A stretch of DNA of 8,346 nt. Source: CAYPEK01 sp964409645 (GTDB lineage Bacteria; UBP15; UBA6099). The notes under the pieces are model-generated. The model did no database searches. It worked only from the letters and a program-made list of their open reading frames with translations, and had not been told where the DNA came from. How positions within the stretch are numbered: the stretch's first letter is position 1; each line of letters begins with the position of its first letter. The stretch covers positions 1 through 8,346 of the forward strand of contig CAYPEK010000152.1 of assembly GCA_964409645.1 (NCBI GenBank). Reading direction: 5' to 3'. Made by a program: the position numbers and the translations under genes. Of this stretch, positions 1 through 6,100 are shown piece by piece.

Positions 1-19
1 GCAAATGAGTTGCTTTTTT
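1..19 (+). terminator. Possible tail of a rho-independent terminator of an upstream gene
   Basis: GCAA at 1-4 can pair with TTGC at 10-13 around a five-base loop, and six T follow at 14-19. This is the shape of an intrinsic terminator, but the visible stem is only four base pairs and the window edge cuts off anything upstream. It may end transcription of a gene lying left of the window. The call is weak: an AT-rich leader can produce such a pairing by chance. Confidence 0.22.
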
Positions 20-38
20 GGAAATTTAAAAAAAATTG

Positions 39-68
39 TTGACAAGAATTTAAATTTAAAGGTATCAT
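39..68 (+). promoter_or_regulatory. Sigma-70-like promoter candidate
   Basis: A perfect -35 hexamer TTGACA lies at 39-44, followed after 18 bases by TATCAT at 63-68, which matches TATAAT in five of six positions. Transcription would start near 75, giving an untranslated leader of about 97 bases before the ATG at 173. The surrounding DNA is very A+T-rich, which favours melting but also raises the chance of spurious matches. It is the best promoter candidate upstream of the giant gene, which it would drive. Confidence 0.55.
49..60. promoter_or_regulatory. 12-bp palindrome in the promoter spacer, possible operator
   Basis: TTTAAATTTAAA at 49-60 equals its own reverse complement and sits exactly between the -35 and -10 hexamers. 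A related half, AAATTTAAA, occurs at 22-30 just upstream of the -35 box. A dimeric regulator bound here would block RNA polymerase. The motif has low complexity, so chance in AT-rich DNA is a real alternative. Confidence 0.28.
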
Positions 69-143
69 CGCAATATAAATAAGTACCAAAGAGCAGTTCA
101 TCGGCGCAAACATTTAAGAAGTAAGATTTGACATATAGCCATT

Positions 144-159
144 GTAGTCTAAAAACTAC
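144..159 (+). other. Small hairpin just ahead of the ribosome binding site
   Basis: GTAGT at 144-148 and ACTAC at 155-159 are inverted repeats around a six-base loop and end three bases before the GGAG at 163. In the mRNA a five-pair stem could form beside the ribosome binding site. The stem is short and has no downstream T-run, so it is not a terminator; a role in translation is only possible. Confidence 0.18.
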
Positions 160-162
160 TGC

Positions 163-166
163 GGAG
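163..166 (+). promoter_or_regulatory. Shine-Dalgarno site that fixes the start codon
   Basis: GGAG at 163-166 lies six bases before the ATG at 173, an ideal distance. An in-frame TGA at 167-169 lies between the two, so the protein cannot begin further upstream. The next in-frame ATG (209, residue 13) would remove the basic residues ahead of the hydrophobic segment and is a poorer start. Confidence 0.8.
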
Positions 167-172
167 TGAGTC

Positions 173-3100
173 ATGAGAGATGATCGTGGCGGTATTGCCG
201 GTAGGTTTATGCCGGTATTTCTGGTTTTGTTTGCCATTTCGGCGATGGTGTTCGGCGGGTTGTTGTTCGCCGAGCGGGACCATTTGCCGGATGTGGACAT
301 AACGTCACCGGCGTCCGGAGCGGCGTTGTCCGGTGCGGCGCAGGTGGCCGTATCGTACTCGGTTGACAGCGGGCAACTGCACTCGCTGACGCTTTTTGCC
401 GGCGCCGCCGAGGTGGAGAGCGTGAGTCCGGGCAGGCGGAGCGGGACGTATGCGTTCAGTCTCGACACGGCGGACTACCCGAACGGGTCTCTCGATCTGA
501 GGGTGGAGGCGTGTGGCGCCGACAACCACAGCGGTCACTGTTCGTCCGACAGTGTTACGGTGACGGTGAGCAACGAGCCGTCCGATACGGAGAAGCCGGT
601 GATCACGGTGGCGGATCCTGACGCGGGCGAGTTGCTTGGCGGCAAACCTGTGACGGTGGCGGCGGAGCTTGAGGACAATGAATCGGTGGATCCGGCGTCG
701 GTTGTTGTCAAGCTGGACGGGACTGCTGTGACGTCGCAGTGTGCGGCTACGGCGGTGTCGGTGAGTTGTTCTCTGAGCCCGTCCGAGGGCGCGCATACGG
801 TTACGTTTGACTGCAAGGACACATCGAATAATTCAGCAGTGCAGAGGAGTGTGAATTTTACCGTTGATACTGTTGTGCCTGTTGTGGCGGCGACGAGTCA
901 CACGAACGGGCAGACGGTGATTGCGGAGAGGATAAATCTTGCCGGGACGGTGAGCGACGCGACGAGCGGGGTGGCGTCGGTGGAGGTGAACGGCGCGGCG
1001 GCGGCGGTTAACGGTGGCGTGTGGGCGCTGAGCAATTACGCGCTGGATGAGGGAGCGAATGTGATAACGGTGACGGCGTCGGACCGCGCGGGTCACACGT
1101 CAACAGTGGTGCTGACGGTGACTTACGCGCCGGTGGCGTGTGAAGGCGATACGGACTGCAACGACAACGACGAATGGACGGCTGACACGTGTGTGAATCC
1201 TGGGACGGCGGGCGCGAGCTGCGAGCACAAGCGTGCGGAATGCATGTCGGACACGGACTGTAACGACAACAACGCGCTGACGCTTGACGTATGCGACAAA
1301 ACGGACGCTGACGATGTGAAGTGCGAGCACACGGCGATAGCGTGCAATTACGCGAGTGACTGCAACGACGGCAACGACCGAACGCTGGATACGTGCGTAG
1401 CCGGCGGAACTGAAGCGGCGGCATGCGAGCACGCGAATGTCGAATGTTTTTCGAACGGCGACTGCGACGACAGCAACGCGCTGACGACGGACNNNNNNNN
1501 NNNNNNNNNNNNNNNNNNNNNNNNNNNNNNNNNNNNNNNNNNNNNNNNNNNNNNNNNNNNNNNNNNNNNNNNNNNNNNNNNNNNNNNNNNNNCGGCGTGC
1601 ACGCACACGATGGTTGCGTGCAACAGCGCCGCGGACTGCGACGACGAGGATGCGACGACGACGGACGTGTGCGCAAACGCCGGGACGGCGGCTGCGGTGT
1701 GTCAGCATACCGCGTGCGCGGTGGCGTGCCATGAGGACGCTGACTGCGACGACGGGGACGATTCGACGGAAGACGTGTGCGTGGACAACGGCACGTGCAA
1801 CTCGGAATGCGAGCACCACGGAACCCCACCAGTGGAACCACCCGTGGAACCGCCAGCGGAACCGCCGGCGGAGCTCACGCTGACGGTGGATTCACCATCT
1901 GCCGGTTTGCTGACGAATCAGGCGTCGATCGAAGTGGAAGGCGAAACGATAGCCGGGGCGTCCGTGACGGTGAATGGCGTGGCAGCGGCGGTAGGCGCGG
2001 ACGGCGAATTTACGGCGGTTGTGACGCTCGTCGAAGGAGCGAATGAGATAACGGTGACGGCGACCCGGGGCGAGGACACGCTGACGAAGGGCGTAAGCGT
2101 GACGCTGGACACGAAGGCGCCTGTGGTTTTGGCGTCAACGCCCGCAGACGGAGCGAAGCTCGACGAAGCTCCGGGGAATATTTACGTGCGGATAGCGGAC
2201 GCGGCGGGCGGCTCGGGGCTTGCGGCGGACAGCGTGAGGCTGTCTCTGGACGGCGACGAGCTTGCGGCGAGGTACGACGCCGGAACGGACGCGTACGTGA
2301 TAACGGCGGGGACACTTGCGGCGGGCAGCCACATAGTGCTGGTGTCGGCGTCTGACGCGGCGGGGAACACGTTGGAGAAGGTGATAACGTTCGAGCTGTC
2401 GGGCGAGGGGCCGAAGATAACGATAACGAAGTATCCGGGGAAGGCGGCCGGTGAGGCTGCGGCCGAAACGATAGTCGCCGCGCCCGTGAGAACGACAACG
2501 GTGTCCGCTGAAACGACGACGTCGTCGCCGCTTTCGGTCACCGAGCCGGAGAGCGAGACAACGGCGCAGCCGGAAGCCGGACTCTGGCAGGAACTGATAG
2601 CAAAATCAAAAAATAATAAGCTGATGGCGCCCGAATGGCTGACGAGGGCGCACGTGAACGGTCCGGACGGAGGCCGCATTTCCGGACACGCCGGCGAATG
2701 GGCCGGAAAAATGGAAAACGGAATTCCCGCGCCGCCCTTGTCGATGGGTGAAATATATGTTGACGGAGATATCGAGGCGACGGTGGCCGAAGGTAGCGCG
2801 CCGATCAGGGCGGATAGCGTGAAGGTGGAGATCGACGGCGTCGAGGTTGAGGCGAGCTACGATCCCGAGACGAAAAAGATAAAATGCAAAGCGGAAAAGA
2901 TAAAAAGAGGGGAACATACGGTGACGGTGTCGGCGACGGACACATCGGAGAACGAAGGCGTGGCGACGACGGCGTTCGGTGTGGACCCGATCATCACGAG
3001 CATAACACTTGAAAACCTGACGACCGGTGATTCGACCATATCGTATCAGGATCAGTTCAGAATTACGGTGAAATCGTCGGACTCCGCGAATTACGAAGGG

Positions 3101-6100
3101 ATGTGGGCCGTCCTGTACAATGCCGGCTCGACGGCGGCGGAAGGACAGGGCCGGTGGATCGGATGGCAGTACTACCTGACCGCGACGCTGGCCGATCCGT
3201 ATATGTACACCGCGGACGGCTATTTCTACATGTCGCTGGATCAGAACTATGAAGAAGCGACAACCGTCAGCGCGGCGATTCCGCTGGATGAAAGCCTGAC
3301 AACATACAAATTCAGTCTCAGTACGCTGACTGTGACCGCGCCGGCGGCGCCCGTGCTCAACGGCGCCGTGTTCATCAACGAGAGCAACACTTCCTCGAAA
3401 ACGATAGCAGTGGGTGATTCGTACAGCATATCGACGAGCGGGAGCAGGGGGATGCAGCTTGTCGGCATTCTAATGAATGTCGATCATATGGTTTCGCTGA
3501 TGATGTCCGGCGAGGAATCGCCTAATGATTCGATGGGAGATTACGTTGAAATAGCGGAGGGTTCTGCGGGCACGTACTCGATGGCTGACCCGAAGCCGAC
3601 ACTAACAACGCTTGTCGATGACGGCGGCGAGACGGCGCGGGTGATAGTCGGGATGGCTGCGGTTCCGGCCATGCCGCCGTATGTGGCTTTGAGCAACGTG
3701 CTGTACGTCGGCGAGGCGCCCGCGATCACGTCGGTCGAGCTGGTTAACAACACGGTGCCCGGCGGTGAATTCAGGATAGGCGATTCATATACGATCCGAG
3801 CGTATGCGAGCGTGCCGGCCGCGCACAAGCCGTATCTCTACGGCTCGGTTTTCAACACGTCCGGGCTGTCCGAATGGACGATGCTCGGAACAATGCTGAC
3901 GGGCGATTCGCCCATGAACGTGACGGATATGTTTGTAACGCTTACCGAAACGTCGGCGGGTAGCGGCGTCTATGAAGCGACGGGGACGTTCACGTCGTTC
4001 ACGGACGCGCTCGGCGCCACGGCGGACACGCTGACGGCGGTGGTAACAACTTCCGGATACATCGAGCATGTTGATTCGGCGGCGGTCGGAACGACGGTTG
4101 CGCCGCTGGACATGAGCGATGTGAAGCTGTTCAACACGGCGTATCCGGAGTGGCTGACAATCGCGCCGGGCGAACAGTACTCGGTGACGGGAACCGGACC
4201 CGCCGGGCAGTCGGGCGTATGCGTGATCCACGGATACCCCGAAGTTGACGGCTGCGACGACAAGAAGATGTGGACGCTGCCGCTGACCGACAACGGAGAC
4301 GGCACGTACGCATGCACCGCGACGTTCCCGTCAACGCCGATATACACGGACACCGAAAACACCTGCGAAGTGCTCGCAATCAGCGCGGAGATGACTTCCG
4401 ACCCGGACACCGGGGGCGCGAGCGACGGCAGATTCCTCACGATCAGGGACAACATCCGTGACGTGCACATAAGCAACAATACCCGCACGGGAGCGACGGA
4501 CATATCGAACGGCGAAGAGATGGAAATCCGGGTGTACAGCCTGTCGCCGCTCTCCGCCGGCCCGTCGGGGTATCTGATGAATCCGTATCTGCCGGATGAA
4601 GCGAATGTCCTGCTCGCCGAAATTCCTTCGAGCATCTTCCAGTCGTCGGGGCTCGTCGGCGGGGTTTACGAATACGTCGGTGTCTATGAAATCCCGGAAG
4701 GGATAGACCATACGGTTGTAAGTTCGTTCAGAGTGATAATGAACGAAACGGCGGCGCCTGCGCTGCCGGGCTTCGTGATGTCAACCGAAACGCTCGCCTA
4801 CACATATCTCGCGCCTACGGAGGCGACGATCGCCGCAATCGACGGGATCGCCGTCGCGGACGGCATGGTGACGTCGAGCAACGCAACGCCCGTGGTGACG
4901 GGCGCCGCCGAGGCGGACACCTCCGTCACTCTCTATCAACTAATACCCGGCGGAACAACGGAAACGGTGACCCCGGTATCGACAGGCGTTACGCTGTCCG
5001 CCGAATACGATTCGGCGCAGGGCGGCTACACGATTTCGGGGCCGTCGCTCTCGTACAACGGCGTGTCGTACAGCTTAACCGGAAACAACGGGCTGATGGC
5101 GGACGTGTGCGGTTCGGGAAGCGGATCGACCCTCCCGGTGTCCGGTTTCAGTTGTCTCACCGCGACTAAAGACATCTACGCGTTCCTCGTCGATACGAGT
5201 ATCGGCGGGATCACGGTCTATGCGGCGGACAACCCCAACGATACGGGCAAGACGCCGCGTGACATTGCCGAGGCTTTCCTCGACGGCGTTGTGGCCGCGG
5301 GGAATATCACATCGTATGAAATCGTCGCTTACACCCCCGCGCTGGCCGCTCCGGCGCAGGGATACGGATACAACTTCACGCCCGCGACAACCCTGTACGC
5401 GCAGGTGGACGCCTGCACGGCGTCGGGATGCGCGTACGGATACGCCCGCTCGCAGATCGCTTCGCCGGTCACCGCGCAGCAGGGCGACACTTACACCGCG
5501 GGGCCGACGAACGATCTGTCGCCGTACGGAGACAAAATACTGCAGGCGGTTTCGCGGGACGCCTCAACCGGCGGCGTGGTCTCGAAATCTTACGTCGTGA
5601 CGTACCGCTTCAATTCGGGTTCGGACACCGAATCGCCCGCGATCACGTTTACATCCCACACGGAAGGGCAGATCATAGCCACCGCGCAGCCCGCGGTTAG
5701 AGCGACGCTGACCGACGCCGGCTCCGGTATCGACTGGAGCAGCGTCACGTGCACGGCGGCCGTAAGCTGCGCCGCCATGCATACGAGCGGCGACATAGCC
5801 GCCCTCGCGTTCGGAAGCGCGCTGCCGGAGGGAAACAACAGCATAACGGTCACGGGGAAGGACACGTCGGGCAACACCGGCTCGGCGTCGATCAACCTGT
5901 TCGTTGACACCGTCGCGCCGCTTGCATCCACGCTCAACCCGCAGGCGCGCCCGGATTCATACACGGATTCCGGAGAGAGCGACGACGACACCGAACTCTT
6001 CCTCACGTTCGACGCCGGTCAGGACGCCGCCGGCGGCAGCGGAATAGCGAACTATTACGCCGGCATCGTCGGCAACCCGGCGGACTGCGCGAACGTCACG

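Noticed and set aside
128..155. Second TTGACA (128-133) with TAAAAA at 150-155 as a promoter
   Set aside because: The -10 matches only four of six, and transcription would start almost at the Shine-Dalgarno site, leaving a leader of about ten bases. The 39-68 candidate is better.
305..796. 163-codon Arg/His-rich open frame on the - strand, with similar Arg-rich frames at 833-1096 and 3785-4231
   Set aside because: Arg/His-rich antisense frames are typical shadows of a G+C-rich gene; no start signal or domain pattern supports them.
1139..1492. D-x-D-x-N-D-x-N segments as EF-hand or dockerin calcium loops
   Set aside because: The spacing to the final Asp does not fit the 12-residue EF loop and the flanking helices are absent; cysteines sit inside the loop. 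Calcium binding remains possible but not by this fold.
1493..1592. Frameshift or two separate genes split at the gap
   Set aside because: The frame before the gap and after it is the same with 100 N, and the same Cys repeat continues on both sides with correct spacing of the C-x-H-x4-C segment, so one gene is the simplest reading.
1139..1819. Regular 102-bp repeats as a CRISPR array
   Set aside because: The repeats are continuous, in frame, conserved at amino-acid rather than base level and have no unique spacers; they encode Cys repeats.
1008..1841. 277-codon open frame on the - strand spanning the gap
   Set aside because: The translation is low-complexity Arg/Pro/Ser/Cys, as expected from reading GCG/ACG/GAC codons backwards, and it passes through 34 unknown codons. 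The + strand frame shows ordered repeats here.
1826..1873. 12-bp repeats as a phase-variation or recombination site
   Set aside because: The four units differ at several wobble bases and 12 bp is a multiple of three, so slippage would not switch the gene off; they are best read as a linker.
3970..4635. 221-codon open frame on the - strand
   Set aside because: It lies wholly antisense to the M modules, has no ribosome binding site I can see, and its Ser/Val/Pro-rich composition mirrors the G+C-rich codons of the + strand gene.
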